Counted from the stretch's first letter, positions 44,216-55,467 are shown. The stretch: DNA of 64,000 bases from Talaromyces rugulosus (GCF_013368755.1 NC_049564.1:2178001-2242000), one strand, 5' to 3'. Made by a program: numbers and translations. The notes: a model not told the origin generated them from the sequence alone.

Positions 44216-44944
44216 GTGATGGAATACCATACCTGTGGTTCAGATGTCAGTTAACACGAGGCAAAATTAAACCTGCCTTCTCATATTTTGGCACATTTAA
44301 ACGTGTCTATGTGCCATTTTATCAGTTAGTCGGTAAATAGAAATAGACGGGTTGTTGTACAGTCCAATGACATTTGAATCAGAGACAGCAGTTAAAGAAA
44401 TTTATGGTGGCTACATGTATTTAATACATATATCTGTATCTTAAATTAGCGGCTAGGGAGAAGCAATGCAGTCATGTGATGTTTTATATTTAGTGTTCAG
44501 ATAAAATAATATGTCCTAGCTTATACCAGTTGAGAGTATGAGAGAACGAGCCACTATTGGAATAGGGGCCCACTATACGGTGAACAGTTAGAGAAAATAG
44601 ACAAAAAAAATACTATTTTACCAGATATGATGTACCTTTAGGTGTCATATCTACCAAAAAAGACGTCTCGAGACACCAATTTTGGTATCAGCGGCACCGC
44701 TTAGGTACGGACAACCATACCCAACATGACAGTCCGAAGGTGCTAGTATCGCATAGAAAAATGATAGCAACTGGTCAATTTGTCTGTCAATAAGGTAATT
44801 ATCGATAAACAATTCCACAAGTATCTTATTGGCTATGTAAGTGCGGAAGTCTTCTGCGGTAAATTCAATGTTGGTAGTCAATTTGATAGGACGGTTATAT
44901 TTTATACGGATTATTTCCATCAACAGAACAATCAGCCACCTGAC
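44216..44944. other. Intergenic, convergent 3' ends
   Basis: About 730 AT-rich bases between the regulator and the CCCH gene. A minus frame at 44651-44923 has no recognisable content and I do not call it. Confidence 0.5.
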
Positions 44945-46535
44945 TCAGGGACAACTGGTAGTGACAATAGTTGTATCAACTCGGTGCATGTCGCCTGGGA
45001 ATCTGCAATTGTTACCAGAGCAGTACATGTGTGGACAACGGTGGCCAGACACGCATCTCACGTCGTCACAATAACTACCATTGGGACAGACAGAGAGTCT
45101 GGCAATATAGATCAGATCAAGTATATCCTGTGAGCTAAGTGCCGGGTCGTGCTCGTGCATGCATTGGCCACCATATATACATGATCCTAGGATATGAAAC
45201 TGGTTGCACAACTTCCTGCGCTTCAAAATTTCAACAATATCTTTTGGAGAGTGTGCCGCCCGCGGATCAACACGCTGGCCACTAGCATTCTTACATACTA
45301 GTTTCGGAATTCCCGCATTCGGGGTTGTAGAGTCAACTACTAGAGATGATGATTGTAGAGGAGGGCTTTTCTTCGCTGCAGACGCGTAATTCGCGGTAGG
45401 TGGCCTCGGAGGAGTGATGGAAGTACTTGGATTGCCGATGGACACTCTCCTAGTTGACTTCAGCTTATACGACGTGAATACACGTTCAAACGAAGTTGTC
45501 TCAAGGTCTGCCGCTAATTCCTCCATCTCGCGAGCAAAAGGAGGCCCTTTAACTAGTGAGATGCACTTTGATCGTCTGCATGGGCCGAGGACACGGGCGT
45601 AACCGCCGTCAGCAGAGGCACAGAAGACGACCCGCAAACAATGGACGTCCATCATATCCTGCTCGAAATGGGCTAAAAATTTAGAGTCAGCTAGCGAGTA
45701 TTTACAGTACTGTTTGGTGAATTTTGGATAGAACATATAAGGACACAATAACAATTAGGGACTAACCTTTCAACTTAACATCAGCACATTCCTTTCCATT
45801 TCCCGCATCCACAATATCACATAATGTATCCGCCTTGTTAAACCCTTGAATAAACGTGGTCAAATTATCCTCACCACGGAGAATATTGGCACCACGATAG
45901 GCCTGTGTCAGGCCTTCCACGTTGACATACACACGAACTTTGTACTGGATATTTGGTGGCACTTTGGTGACAACTGTTCGAACATGGTCTTCCACGGCCT
46001 CGATAAGGAGACTTGCGGCCTCGTATCCGCCGTTCTTTCCATCTTGAATGAGCTTTTCATGAAACTAAATGACCGAAGAATCAGCAAAGATATGAATAGT
46101 CCCGACACCTCAGAAATTAGGCAACCTACATTCATACCATCTCCATCAACCAACACAGAAACATAGCTAAGTTTACTCTAGCGTATCCAACGTTAGGGAC
46201 AGATGTTTTTCACTTGGAAAAGGGATTGGGTGGAAAAATTACCTCATTATGTTGCAGCTCGTTCAATTTACTCTCGTTTTTCTTGTTCTCTTCTTTAAAT
46301 GAGGCAACAAGCCTCTTCTGATCATTCACTTCCTCTTTCACCTCTTGAAGCTCGAGGTTGAGTGCTTCGACATAGTCAAAAAGTTCCTATGTGACAGCTG
46401 TGTTAGTAATTATTTCAAGTTTGTTGCCTAGCCGCGTTATGAATGACGCACACGAACCGTGATTATCTTGTCCTTGCTGGCTTCAACAGCACATGCATCG
46501 GCATGCTGTCTCTTCACATCATCAATGTCAAACAT
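44945..46535 (-). CDS. CCCH zinc-finger protein with NYN-like N-terminal domain
   Basis: Begins at ATG 46535 (MFDIDDVKRQHADACAVEA) and has several short introns (46.4, 46.2, 46.06 and 45.76 kb). A coiled coil (NLELQEVKEEVNDQKRLVAS) is followed by VLVDGDGMNFHEKLI, VYVNVEGLTQAYRG, and, across an intron, VVFCASADGGYARVLGP. That order of an Asp-rich first strand and later strands resembles NYN/PIN-type nuclease folds. The C-terminal part contains an exact C-x8-C-x5-C-x3-H finger (CNQFHILGSCIYGGQCMHEH) and a second Cys/His-rich block (CPNGSYCDDVRCVSGHRC). Such fingers bind RNA. A role in RNA metabolism, possibly cleavage, is inferred from the domain pair only. Confidence 0.82.
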
Positions 46536-47971
46536 CCTGACGAGATTGGAACTAACTGGTGTCTGAGAACATAGAAAGGGTAAAGAATATGGATAGAATG
46601 ATGGGCGAGAAGAAAAGAAGAAAAGGAGGGGAGCTGCCATCAGGCTGGGCGCTAGTGCATTACCCAGCCTTGCAGCCTTGCAGCCTTCTAAAGAGTTGAT
46701 TCGCACGTTGAACACAAAGTGGCCTACTATTTACTGTTTTAGGGTACTCTTCTTAGCCACGTCACATTGGGCATCACGCAGATCTAAATACGCCTCGCAG
46801 AACCCCTTCTCGTAATGAACGTGGAGAACGGACATTTTCAATGCAAAGCATTGCCCAGCCTTCGCATTTTCATTGCGAAGAACAAAACTTGAAAGCCATA
46901 GTTACGGTGTAGCCGCAGATGCAGCTCTCCTCTGCTGCATTTTCATTGTTGCCTAAAGACTGGAGCTTCATTCAGCACCCAATGCAACAATTGTATTCCC
47001 AGGCGCAATCTAGCTTGCGAGATGTATCACATTCCCTGGACCAATGGTCCGGGTCTGGACACTATTCGCTAATCAACTATCGCGCAATTATCAATGTTAA
47101 CTGACATCAGCCAATGTCACTACGCACGACTCTGTAGGTAATGTCCTAAAAGGGAATGGATAGCATGAGTATTGCGAATATATCAACCAATGAGAATGCC
47201 CGATCGCGTGTTTGCCTTGGGTTTTCTTAGTTAACTGACGCAAGAGACAGACCAGCCAAAGAAAAAATATCGCACGGATTTTTGTTGTCGAGCCTTGTCG
47301 TTTATCGTCGTTTACCTCTCCTTTGTTGTTTGCATATGAGATGATATGACGACCAAAATTACACGTCCAGCCTCTAGTTCTAACCGCATCTCGCTGCTAC
47401 ATTATAATCCGTATTCATTCATACCCTCCATTGAGGGCTTGATGCGTAAGGGCTACCGTAAATGCAATGGATAGCTTTTCTCCGACCAGTAAGGATCTAA
47501 CCCCGCAGAGATAAGTCAACATTGATTTTTGCGATAAGCCTATATATCATAGCAAAATGGCACTAAGGGTATTTGTTCTGACAGTGAGATAAACAGAGGT
47601 GAGGCGGTAATTATCAATAAATTTTTTGAAATGTACTCAATATTGCCTGAATAACAAAGTGAAACAAGGTTGAATATCGTAATTATTTGGGAAAATCCAG
47701 TTTACGGACCTATGTATTAAGAACTAAATAGTGAGTTTTTCTATCAAGTAGAATCACAATATCAAAATAGCTGGGAATGTTTCGACCCGGATTATAATAA
47801 GGTAACAGCTTTCCATGTAGAGGACTCCTGCCTGCACAAGGCGCTTGTCAGCGACTAGCGGCGTGGGCGGGACCCGCTTGTATAAGCCGACTAAATTCTC
47901 CGAACATTTTCAATCATCTTCCCGTTCCTTTCGTATTTTATCATATATATTCTCACGGAACTTATAAAAAT
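46536..47971. other. Long intergenic region
   Basis: About 1.4 kb without a supported gene between the CCCH gene and the alpha/beta hydrolase. Divergent promoters are expected at both ends. The small plus frame at 46919-47104 has no family match. Confidence 0.5.
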
Positions 47972-48952
47972 ATGTCAAATGCTTCTATTGTTTTGCCCCG
48001 TCCGGGGACAGTGAAGCCGGGCAACGCAGTGCGAGTAGTCAAGGCCCCCTCCGAAGCTGCTTTCATCTCTACCTTTGGCCAACTGCTGCCACCAGCATCA
48101 TATTTACAGACGCCAAAAGGCACAGCTGCATATTACGAAATCCAGGCTTCGTCTCCTACACCCAAAGACAGCAAAAAGCCAATTAAACGTGTGTTTTTCG
48201 TGCATGGTATTCAGACGCCTTCAATCGGCCTACAACCACTAGCAAGCGCGCTATCTTCGTTTTTTCCACATGCCCAGTGTGTCCTTGTTGACCTATGGGG
48301 CCACGGCCTGACGGACACACCAATTGTACCCCACGAACCGGCAATTTTTCATGAGTTGTTAGAGAATGTGATGGCGCATCTTAGATGGGAAGATGCTCAT
48401 TTCATTGGGTATTCGTTTGGCGCATCAACTGTGGCGAGTTTCGCCGCTATTCGCCCTCAACGTGTATCATCCATGGTGCTGGTTGCCCCCGCAGGGCTGA
48501 TACGCTCCACAAATTTTGGGCCGCAGAAAACGTATTTGGATGGTGGTGAGGGGTTGGAGGAGCAGGCACAGGCGTGGATCTTGGACTTTCTTGAAGGGGG
48601 TCCGTTAACTGTTCCCTCGGATTGGAAAGATAGGGTCAACCGAGGTGAAGTGGTTGCTGAGGCGGTTAGAGATTGGCAAATGAAAGAGCATGAAGGGCAT
48701 CTAGCGAGTGTGGTAGGTTTATTTAGAGACGGCGGAGCACTGGATAGACATGCAGAATTCGCTGAAGCGGCAACAAAAAGCATTAAGACCCTATGTATTC
48801 TTGGAGAGCTGGATGACTTGTGCAGTACATCAGACCTGCAAGATGTTGGTATGAACAATTTTTCCGTCGTTTCGCAGGTTGGTCATGGAGTTGTGAGACA
48901 AAGGGTGCCAGAGGTTACCCAACTAATCGAGGGTTTCTGGAACGAGCTCTAA
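47972..48952 (+). CDS. Alpha/beta hydrolase
   Basis: A single exon of 326 residues. Canonical fold markers are in order: KRVFFVHGIQTPSIGLQPLA (HG oxyanion region), VLVDLWGHGLTDTP, the nucleophile elbow FIGYSFGAST (G-x-S-x-G with Ser near residue 150), LVAPAGLI, the acid strand LCILGELDDLC and the catalytic His in SQVGHGVVR. There is no signal peptide, so it is cytosolic. It is the left-most gene of a possible catabolic cluster (second ICL/PEPM lyase, dioxygenase, amidohydrolase, transporter, regulator). Ester, lactone or C-C hydrolysis are all possible; the sequence does not decide. Confidence 0.88.
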   Translation: MSNASIVLPRPGTVKPGNAVRVVKAPSEAAFISTFGQLLPPASYLQTPKGTAAYYEIQASSPTPKDSKKPIKRVFFVHGIQTPSIGLQPLASALSSFFPHAQCVLVDLWGHGLTDTPIVPHEPAIFHELLENVMAHLRWEDAHFIGYSFGASTVASFAAIRPQRVSSMVLVAPAGLIRSTNFGPQKTYLDGGEGLEEQAQAWILDFLEGGPLTVPSDWKDRVNRGEVVAEAVRDWQMKEHEGHLASVVGLFRDGGALDRHAEFAEAATKSIKTLCILGELDDLCSTSDLQDVGMNNFSVVSQVGHGVVRQRVPEVTQLIEGFWNEL

Positions 48953-49269
48953 AAGGATAGGTAAGATGGCGAATTATTACTTACCATATACTTCCTTTGA
49001 CACCATGGAGATGGAGTGATGTATACAATACTATCAAGGTTGATTTATTATCAAAACTCATCCCACTTAGTCTTGACTAAATTGGTTTGTTGTTGTCATG
49101 CCGGCATTCGCGGCATTCAAATATCCAATCTCCGCAACCCCCACGTCTAGAGCATTTAGTTATTATAACTAAAATAGCAACCTCATAACACTAAAGTTAT
49201 CTTGCGAAAGCTAGCAAACTTTTTTCACTGCTGAATGTTTCGGACAAAAAACCTAACGGCAATCACAAA
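48953..49269. other. Intergenic region, likely promoter of the lyase gene
   Basis: About 317 bases between the hydrolase stop and the lyase start, both on the plus strand. No feature beyond an AT-rich promoter is seen. Confidence 0.5.
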
Positions 49270-50572
49270 ATGGCAGCTATTTTAGCAAGTACCGGAAACA
49301 TCGTTGGAAGCAATGAAGTATTCATGAAGCCATCCACGCGATTGCGAAAGCTCATATCGCAAGATGGCGTATGTATACAAGCTCCGGGAGTGTACGATGG
49401 TATATGCGCTCGCGTAGCTATCGAACAAGGCTTCCAGGTTATGGTACAACTCCTGGTGTATTTTTTGTCCAAAAGATAAACTCAGTTCACAGCGTTGACG
49501 TGATCTACAGTATCAATCCGGCTCAATGACTACTGCTTCTCGTCTTGGTCGAGCGGATCTAGCTTTTGCATCTCTCAACGATTTTGCTCAAAATGCACAA
49601 ATGATTGCGAACATTGATCCTCGAATTCCACTTATCGCAGATGCGGACACTGGATTCGGGTCCCCCCCGAATATTGCTCGAATGGTGCAGATGTATGACC
49701 GGTGCGGTGTGGCTGGCTTTCACATTGAAGATCAAGTAGCCAACAAGAGATGTGGTCATTTGAAAGGCAAGGACGTTGTTGATATGGAGTAGGTCATAAA
49801 TGAAGAATCATAACAATACTTTCAGGTATATTACTGGATACTATAGAACATGCTAACTTTACGGTCTCTATGACAGGACGTGGAAGTCAAGAATAAGAGC
49901 ATGTGTAATTGGTCGTGACTCAATTTATGGAGGAAGTGATATTGTGATCATCGCACGAACAGATGCATTGGCAGTAGAGGGTTACGACGCAGCTCTTGAG
50001 CGGGTGGGAACAATGTCTTCCGTCTAAACAAAACATTATCTGAATTATTATGGCTAACATTGATGCTGCACAGCTGATCGCAGCAAAGGAATGTGGAGCC
50101 GATATGGCATTCCTCGAGGCCATCAAAACGGAACAGCAAATAAAAAATGCCGTACGGGTTCTCTCACCTATGCCTGTAAGTGATTCTTCAAGACTAAACG
50201 TGATGGGGCTAAAAAAATTTCAAACTTATAGCTACTTGTGAACTGCGTTTCCAGAGGAAAGACACCTTGGTTTTCACCCGAGGAACTTGGGGAATGGGGT
50301 GTAAAGGTTGTTCTCTTCTGACCCACCTCTAGAATGAGTAAGAATATACACTGATACCTGCTATAATTTAGCTAGCGATATATCCAGGGGCAGCAGGGAA
50401 GTCGGTGATTCACACAATAAGAGAAGCTTATCAATATCTTCGAGACACTGGTAAGGATCATGCTGAAGCAAGGGGTTTGGATCCTCGAGGATTTTTTGAC
50501 GTACTCGGGCTGCAAAGAGAAATAGAAATCGATCGCATGGCTGGTGGATTGTCCTATGCAGAAGGGGTTTGA
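49270..50572 (+). CDS. Second ICL/PEP-mutase-family C-C lyase
   Basis: Six exons. Exon 1 is 49270-49443 and exon 2 is 49511-49788, followed by exons near 49878-50005, 50075-50173, 50233-50308 and 50371-50572. Joined, they give QAPGVYDGICARVAIEQGFQ, SGSMTTASRLGRADLAFAS, LIADADTGFGSPPNIARMVQ, FHIEDQVANKRCGHLKGKD with the catalytic-Cys loop K[KR]CGH, IVIIARTDALAVEGYD, ECGADMAFLEAIKTEQQI and LVNCVSRGKTPWFSPEELG. The C-terminus is FFDVLGLQREIEIDRMAGG. It is complete and has the same family features as the lyase at 11684 but with many more introns, so the two are old paralogues rather than a recent duplication. Substrate unknown; a malate- or isocitrate-like acid is expected. Confidence 0.87.
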
Positions 50573-50764
50573 TATGTCTACAGTATGATATCATATATTG
50601 TGATTTGCAATGGATTTAATTTCCATGGATTTATTTTATTGTGTAAAGTAAAAATACTGGATTGATCACGGTAGACGGTGGTATAACAATCTGGTCAAAC
50701 CTACAAGACAAAATATTGCACATATCGATAATTTCAATAATCAACCAGATTCCGAAAATCAATA

Positions 50765-51904
50765 TTAATACGAAGCCAAAACATTCTTCATATCTTTCTG
50801 GCCGATGAGAGGCTTCCATGGCGCAAAAGGCATGTTCATTGTTTTTGACTGTCGCTTTTCGTAATCCAGAAATTCCGCTGTGATGGAACTGCCTCGAACA
50901 CCTCCTCGCACTGAGCCACATCTCACATCGCCCCAATACTCAGCCCACTGTAGCGGAAGAGGCTGGGAAATCGGAATTGATAGCCAAAGCCGCATCAAAT
51001 GACGCTTCTCGCCCGGGTCCTCATAGTCCTCGAACGGCGTACGGGAGTGAAGTGTAACAAAGCTATTGAGAAGCTGCATATCGCCACGTTCCAGCTCCAT
51101 TGAGTAGCAATAATCATCTGATGGCATTATCGTGTCCAGCAGATCAAGCACTTCTTCCTGCTGCCGAGTTAACCTGGGTACTTCTGGGAAATCACGCTGT
51201 GCTGCAACAATATTCTTTCGATTTGTTCGCGCACAGAAGAAGTCGGGATCGTTTCCGAAAATCGGACAGCGATAATAAGACGGTTGGGTTGGATCTTGAG
51301 CACCCTGGAAGCTGTGAAACCAGTTTGACCCCTCAAGGACGGGCATGAGATCTGGGCGTAGCTCCTTGACGCGGTCTCGAAGCGCAACGGAGCTCATCAC
51401 TTTGCTCTTTCCTCCGGTTTTGGCAGTCCGGCGACAAAGAAGGGCGACAACGTCACAGGAGTCTTGGTGGAAATCAAGACCGGCATTTGTATTATAGCCT
51501 CGACCACCTTTGACCTTGTAACTCCCCCCGGCATCGCGGACATCGTTAATGACTTCGCTTGCGCGGTTTTGAGTTCTTCCCACGCCCATATATAGTCCCA
51601 TGCCCCAGTATGCGAGGCGCATTTCTGCCTCAGTCCACTCCTCTGTTGGGAAACCTTTGACGAGGCACATGCCCCAACGACCCTGCGTTGTGCCAATAGC
51701 TCGCTCAAGGGCGAGACGAGATGGATGTGGAAGAGGAAAGTCCGCTTGCTCCATCTTGAGCAGTGGTTTGTTCACGTTGCGTGCATGCGCGAGTGCAGTG
51801 CGGAACCCATTGGTCTCCTCCGGGGTAAGGCGCAGAATCCATGAGGTATCTCGACGGACATCTTCTGCTTTCCAGGCTTGGGGTTTTGTGTCCGGACTAA
51901 TCAT
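50765..51904 (-). CDS. TauD/TfdA-type Fe(II)/2-oxoglutarate dioxygenase
   Basis: A single exon of 379 residues; the first ATG in frame is at 51904 (MISPDTKPQAWKAEDVRRD). The jelly-roll enzyme shows GRWGMCLVKGFPTEEWTEAE, YNTNAGLDFHQDSCDVVALL with the HxD iron ligands (HQD), and the distal His in LLNSFVTLHSRTPFEDYEDP, followed by KRHLMRLWLSI, whose Arg would bind 2-oxoglutarate. All catalytic residues are present. Relatives hydroxylate small acids, sulfonates, aryloxyacids or gamma-butyrobetaine. There is no targeting peptide. It is convergent with the lyase at 49270 (about 190 bases apart) and divergent to the amidohydrolase at 52368. Confidence 0.9.
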   Translation of the reverse strand: MISPDTKPQAWKAEDVRRDTSWILRLTPEETNGFRTALAHARNVNKPLLKMEQADFPLPHPSRLALERAIGTTQGRWGMCLVKGFPTEEWTEAEMRLAYWGMGLYMGVGRTQNRASEVINDVRDAGGSYKVKGGRGYNTNAGLDFHQDSCDVVALLCRRTAKTGGKSKVMSSVALRDRVKELRPDLMPVLEGSNWFHSFQGAQDPTQPSYYRCPIFGNDPDFFCARTNRKNIVAAQRDFPEVPRLTRQQEEVLDLLDTIMPSDDYCYSMELERGDMQLLNSFVTLHSRTPFEDYEDPGEKRHLMRLWLSIPISQPLPLQWAEYWGDVRCGSVRGGVRGSSITAEFLDYEKRQSKTMNMPFAPWKPLIGQKDMKNVLASY

Positions 51905-52367
51905 CTTTGCGAGTGTCACCTTGTGAGTTTAGACATTTATTTTCACGAGAAAACTAGCCTAGAGAATTGTGACAATAAGAAGCAAAGCATATATACCTTT
52001 TTCCTCTGCTAAGCAGTATATTGCGATCGCTGTATCATCCCGCATAGCCCGGATAATGTTCCGGCTACTATTGCCTACGGTTTTCACGGCTTTCAAGAAG
52101 CCGGAATGACCAGCAAACAGCAAATTGAAAGCGGAATTGATGGATTCCTAACCCCGTTAATTGCGAAATAGTCCCACGATTCTCTAAAAAGGGTTAAAAG
52201 TAATTTCGTCTCAAGCATTTCTCGGATTTGCTCCAATCTTTGCTGGCGAGCTCATCAGATTAAAATCTTGTGTAGTGGGCTTAATGGTGCTGCTATTGAA
52301 CAGCATTGATAATTTACCTGAAAACATACGAACAGCTTCATCTTGCTGAAAGTCAGGAGAGTTTACT
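51905..52367. promoter_or_regulatory. Divergent promoter between dioxygenase and amidohydrolase
   Basis: About 460 bases between two start codons on opposite strands, consistent with shared regulation. It contains CCGG-rich stretches near 52045-52110 (AGCCCGGATAATGTTCCGGC and AAGCCGGAATGACC) that could hold Zn2Cys6 half-sites. Confidence 0.4.
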
Positions 52368-53216
52368 ATGGATTTTCTACCACCATTCTCCTGGGATACC
52401 CATGTTCATGTCTTCGATCCCATCAAATACCCGTATATTCCAAACACTCGTTACAACCCTCCCGCTCGAAGTGTACAGGATCTGGTGACATCGACACCGA
52501 CTAAAAACTTTATCATCGTCATGTCCGGACCTGAAGGCACAGACACTGCACAGACCATTGATGCAATTGAGCAGCTGGAGCGAGATGGTCGAAACGCAAA
52601 GGGTGTGGTAGTCATGGACATCGAAAAAATGACGATCGATAATCTGCAGCGACTAAATGATGCTGGCGTGCGATCAGTAAGATTTAACACAAGACGAGAT
52701 GAGATAACAACGCTGGACTCTAGTTTCGAAGAAGCCGTTCGAAGAATTCACACCGCTGGAGTCAAGTGGAGCGTTGAGGCTGCTATTTTCGACGTTGCAC
52801 TCTGGTACAGGCTGGGCCCAACGCTCCGTAAGCTCCACGGAAAGTATGGGACGATATTTATAGCCGATCATGTCTTCGCTGCTCAGCCTTCCCAATTAGA
52901 ATCTACTGAATTCAAGTCACTTTTGGACCTTGTCGAGGATGGCATGGTCGTCGTGAAGATCTCGGGATTGACCCGGTATGGACGAGATGCAGTCACCATG
53001 ATGCCGGTGGTCAAGGAAGTACTGAAGAGGAGAAATGGTACAGGCTGTGTTTGGGGAAGTGATTGGCCTCATGTGAACTCCAGTCCTGGAGCTACGAATT
53101 TGATGGAAGTCGACATATTAGAGCATTTGCGTTTATTGAAATGTGTATGTGATAAGTTGGGAAATGGCACATGGGAGAAGGTTATGAGAGACAATGCTGT
53201 TTCGGTGTATATTTAG
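52368..53216 (+). CDS. Amidohydrolase-2 family hydrolase, pyrone-dicarboxylate-lactonase-like
   Basis: A single exon of 282 residues. The N-terminal metal motif is SWDTHVHVFDPIKYPY (HxH), followed by TNFx-like TKNFIIVMSGPEGTD, GVVVMDIEKMTID, LNDAGVRSVRFNTRR, and the later strand FIADHVFAAQP with the metal-binding or catalytic His. Near the end is VWGSDWPHVNSSPGATN, with the conserved Asp of GSDWPH. The order and the DTHxHVFDP start match LigI-type 2-pyrone-4,6-dicarboxylate lactonases and related decarboxylase-like amidohydrolases. A lactonase or decarboxylase acting on an aromatic-derived acid is the best guess. It shares a promoter region with the dioxygenase. Confidence 0.87.
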   Translation: MDFLPPFSWDTHVHVFDPIKYPYIPNTRYNPPARSVQDLVTSTPTKNFIIVMSGPEGTDTAQTIDAIEQLERDGRNAKGVVVMDIEKMTIDNLQRLNDAGVRSVRFNTRRDEITTLDSSFEEAVRRIHTAGVKWSVEAAIFDVALWYRLGPTLRKLHGKYGTIFIADHVFAAQPSQLESTEFKSLLDLVEDGMVVVKISGLTRYGRDAVTMMPVVKEVLKRRNGTGCVWGSDWPHVNSSPGATNLMEVDILEHLRLLKCVCDKLGNGTWEKVMRDNAVSVYI

Positions 53217-53566
53217 TCCATTCATTATGTCGTATATAAAACATTGAAAAATTCTAGGCAGGGTCCTAGGCACCGGCGTGAGCACTGATGATGTAATTCG
53301 TCAGCTTTTGTTTGCTGCCTGTGGGCTATCCAGCCATACTGTTTGTTTTTTCTCATCTGCCTCGATTTTTGTTTTTTTTTTTTTTTTTTTGGAAAAAAAT
53401 TGGAGGGAAAACTTATCTCCATATTCAACACCCTAGAAAGAAAGACAAAACGGCATATAAAGTGCAGCCCGCCCGAACATTCTCCCATTCTCCATTCTCC
53501 CTCCAGAGACCACCACAGTCAATCATACATCACCAACGCAAAACTGAACGCCCCTGCCTCGACAAA
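53217..53566. other. Intergenic region with poly-T tract
   Basis: About 350 bases, including a run of roughly 20 T near 53372-53391 and a pyrimidine-rich stretch just before the DUF4419 start, typical of a fungal promoter and 5' leader. Confidence 0.5.
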
Positions 53567-54832
53567 ATGCCCATTACACTAACTACAGCCGCACATCCCC
53601 CGCGTAGGTGGAATGCTATGAAATTAGACACGGCCAAAGATCTGCTCAAACGCTCATTCCAGGAAGATTCCCACAGAGGGGAAGACTCTGGCAGCAGTGG
53701 AGATTCTGGCAGAAGGCGAGATGTGAATTTGATACGAACCTCGTTTCCACCCAGTCTCTTTAGCACATCTCATGTCTCCCCCTCGCGAAATGGCTTCGTC
53801 TGGGCGGTGTTTCACGCATATAGCCATCATCACAACCTCACGATACGACCAGAAGATGTGTGGTTCTCCATTTTAACGCAGCTTAGTTTCTTTGTCAACA
53901 CCCATGCAGAGGAGCTGCGATCTTTGTTTCCCACCCACAATGAGCAGAAACGGCTGACCGTCTTCGGTGCTGGGACTTTGGAGACTGCCGACTTCGGTGC
54001 CATGGCCCTACAGATGACCCAGCTTATTGAAGAGAATGTGGTAGACGAGTTACGACGCTGGATCATGCCAGATTTTAGCAGCACTACCAAATCCGACAGT
54101 GTGGTAGCAGCTGCTTTGATGATGGGCACCTTGCAGAAATACTTCTCATACGGTTTCCATTTGCTTTGTGGAATTCCTTCCGTCACCTTGCTGGGAGAGC
54201 GACAAGACTGGCTCAGTCTAGTGAAGAAACTGGACAAGCTGCATCAATTTGGCGACGAACCCGCCCGATTTGCGCAACTTCTTCGACCAATTCTGAATCA
54301 TTTTGTCCAGTCTTTTGACAGCCCTGAATCGCCTGACGTGCTGAGTTTCTGGAACAAATGCGCGCACAAGACTGGAGGGAGCGGACCGTCATTCTTGACG
54401 GGTTGGGTGTCAGTATTTTGTTTCTGGGACGAGACTGGAGATTTGTTGTACGACAAAGAATCAATCCATCGAGTCTCCTCGCCAAAGTTCACCACACGCA
54501 ACACAGACATGGGCCTCGATGATGTGTTGTCGCGCTACGTTAAAACAGATGACATTCCATCTGGCTATGTCTCTGTGCCAGTTATCGTCGATGACAACGG
54601 AGTCATTCACTATACAGTGATGTTGGCTGGCCTAGTCGGCATTCAAGCCAAGTCAAGTGGAGCGATGTTGGACGGCGCCAATGTTCCCTATGGACGGGGA
54701 ACGCTGCCACTGGGCCCGGATTATAATCCTCCTCCTGCAACTGAGGAACCTGGACTAGATTCAATCCAGCCCCTTTCAGGGTGGTGGATGTATGAACAAA
54801 AAGGTTCGAAGAACGCCGGAATACGTGCTTAG
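53567..54832 (+). CDS. DUF4419 protein
   Basis: A single exon; I chose ATG 53567 (MPITLTTAAHPPRRWN), giving 421 residues, because the upstream in-frame extension contains a poly-Phe run from the poly-T tract. The domain shows NGFVWAVFHAYSHHHNLTIR, PEDVWFSILTQLSFFVNTHA, AEELRSLF, ALMMGTLQKYFSYGFHLLCG, GIPSVTLLGERQDWLSLVKK, SFWNKCAHKTGGSGPSFLTG and WVSVFCFWDE, all hallmark DUF4419 segments. Function of the family is unknown. There is no signal peptide or transmembrane segment. It sits inside the catabolic-looking block but may be unrelated. Confidence 0.9.
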   Translation: MPITLTTAAHPPRRWNAMKLDTAKDLLKRSFQEDSHRGEDSGSSGDSGRRRDVNLIRTSFPPSLFSTSHVSPSRNGFVWAVFHAYSHHHNLTIRPEDVWFSILTQLSFFVNTHAEELRSLFPTHNEQKRLTVFGAGTLETADFGAMALQMTQLIEENVVDELRRWIMPDFSSTTKSDSVVAAALMMGTLQKYFSYGFHLLCGIPSVTLLGERQDWLSLVKKLDKLHQFGDEPARFAQLLRPILNHFVQSFDSPESPDVLSFWNKCAHKTGGSGPSFLTGWVSVFCFWDETGDLLYDKESIHRVSSPKFTTRNTDMGLDDVLSRYVKTDDIPSGYVSVPVIVDDNGVIHYTVMLAGLVGIQAKSSGAMLDGANVPYGRGTLPLGPDYNPPPATEEPGLDSIQPLSGWWMYEQKGSKNAGIRA

Positions 54833-55467
54833 TGCAATCAAACCTCCCTGCGAGCAACCGAAAACCGTGTCAGGGTTGAAATCCTATGAAAAATTGCGTA
54901 AGACGTGTTTATCAGCGTTTTGCTTGGTTTTTTTTTGCTTTCTTTATCTAAATGCTTTTAACATTTGAGTTTTTAATAAGTGTGACCCCTATTCTATCAT
55001 GCCTATAGTAAAAATACGTCAGGATTTTCAATGTTATAGTCCCCGTCGGGTAAATAAATCCACAGGTGTCGGTGTCTCTAACGAGTCGCCGCACCATAAT
55101 GTTAGCGACATTACTAAGTATAAGGGGGAAAATAGACTTTTCTTGCTTACAGGAAGGGTTGACTGTAGTGCCCTCGAAATTCAAGTTATGGACCACTTGT
55201 TGGAAACATTTGAAGTCGATCTACCGATAGTAACAGTCATATAGCGTTTGACCTCCTCTACCATGACGGTAGGACTGAAACGAGGATTTACATTAATTGA
55301 TGTATATTTTATTGAATATTGCGCGACATGGCATCTTTGCCTGCCTCTAGTCCAAATTCCACCATTCATACACCTAGAAACGCCTTTTTGGAAATAGTAG
55401 TATTTGAAGAGTCTGGAATTAGCAAAACTAAGGCAACCGCCCCTCTCTTTACAATAGTAATCAATAT
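54833..55467. other. Intergenic, convergent 3' ends
   Basis: About 630 bases between the DUF4419 gene and the MFS transporter. No supported gene; the 54999-55244 plus frame has no family resemblance. Confidence 0.5.

Noticed and set aside
44651..44923. 90-codon minus frame after the CCCH gene
   Set aside because: AT-rich with no recognisable content; lies in a convergent 3' region.
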